From: Streptomyces netropsis
Lineage (GTDB): Bacteria; Actinomycetota; Actinomycetes; Streptomycetales; Streptomycetaceae
DNA: 64,000 nucleotides
NCBI RefSeq assembly: GCF_014203545.1
Contig: NZ_JACHJG010000001.1
Coordinates: 682,001-746,000, forward strand
Direction of reading: 5' to 3'
Shown here: in pieces, positions 63,908-64,000 of the stretch
How the letters are laid out: the number at the start of each line of letters is the position of its first letter
Position numbering within the stretch: the first letter of the stretch is position 1
The notes under the pieces: generated by a model
Told to the model about the DNA's origin: nothing
The model's database searches: none
What the model saw: the letters and a program-made list of their open reading frames with translations, nothing else
Position numbers and translations under genes: made by a program

Positions 63908-64000
63908 TCAGGCCTCCGCGGCCGCGGACAGGCTCATCTCGTAGATCTTCGTGTCGTCCTCGAAGAGCGTCACCCGCTCCGCGCCGCCGTCGAGCAGTTC
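63908..64000 (-). CDS. C-terminal end of an unidentified protein (partial)
   Basis: The last 30 codons of a minus-strand gene are visible (ELLDGGAERVTLFEDDTKIY then EMSLSAAAEA and TGA at 63908-63910). It continues beyond the right edge. Too little remains to name the family. Confidence 0.6.
   Translation of the reverse strand, partial: ELLDGGAERVTLFEDDTKIYEMSLSAAAEA

Overview
The window comes from a high-GC actinomycete chromosome, almost certainly Streptomyces. Coding regions have strongly G/C third positions, GTG starts are frequent, secreted hydrolases carry Sec or Tat signals, and the order glnA, RDD protein, DUF4191, lipA, lipB ... sucB, lpdA, pepA, cobS ... cobT ... pspA resembles, from memory, the S. 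coelicolor core chromosome. No rRNA, tRNA, CRISPR array, integrase or transposase was recognised.

Layout. 1-10.7 kb is an alpha-glucan utilisation locus. On the minus strand are malE, malF, malG, an alpha-glucosidase and a MalR-like LacI regulator. Divergently, on the plus strand, are a secreted alpha-amylase and a secreted pullulanase. Together they degrade starch outside the cell, import maltodextrins and hydrolyse them inside. 10.7-27.9 kb is mixed chromosome: a TetR regulator, a sigma-like membrane protein, a tyrosine phosphatase, a rhomboid-like protein, a Tat-exported GH89 alpha-N-acetylglucosaminidase, a NarL-type two-component pair, an orphan winged-helix regulator, a sphingomyelinase, a NodB deacetylase, GNAT and ArsC-like proteins, a PASTA lipoprotein and an Excalibur protein.

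27.9-34.4 kb is an accessory island between the Excalibur gene and glnA. It holds a truncated PaaK-like adenylating enzyme, one continuous reading frame joining a lactate/malate dehydrogenase-like protein to an HPr-kinase-like ATPase, an APH-fold kinase, pieces of a TPR regulator and a NUDIX hydrolase, and an AT-richer membrane protein. Copies of a 33-34 bp direct repeat lie at 28823-28855 and 34321-34354. This is the most likely place for an undescribed system.

34.5-64 kb is core metabolism. It includes glnA with a GlnR-like box and a strong terminator, lipoate synthesis and transfer (lipA, lipB), the lipoyl-dependent 2-oxoacid dehydrogenase subunits (sucB, lpdA), leucyl aminopeptidase, cobalamin lower-ligand genes (cobS, cobT), an MprF-like lysyltransferase, a histidine kinase, and pspA with its PspAA partner. 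A compound palindromic repeat occurs six times between genes across the window, once inside the malE-malF interval.
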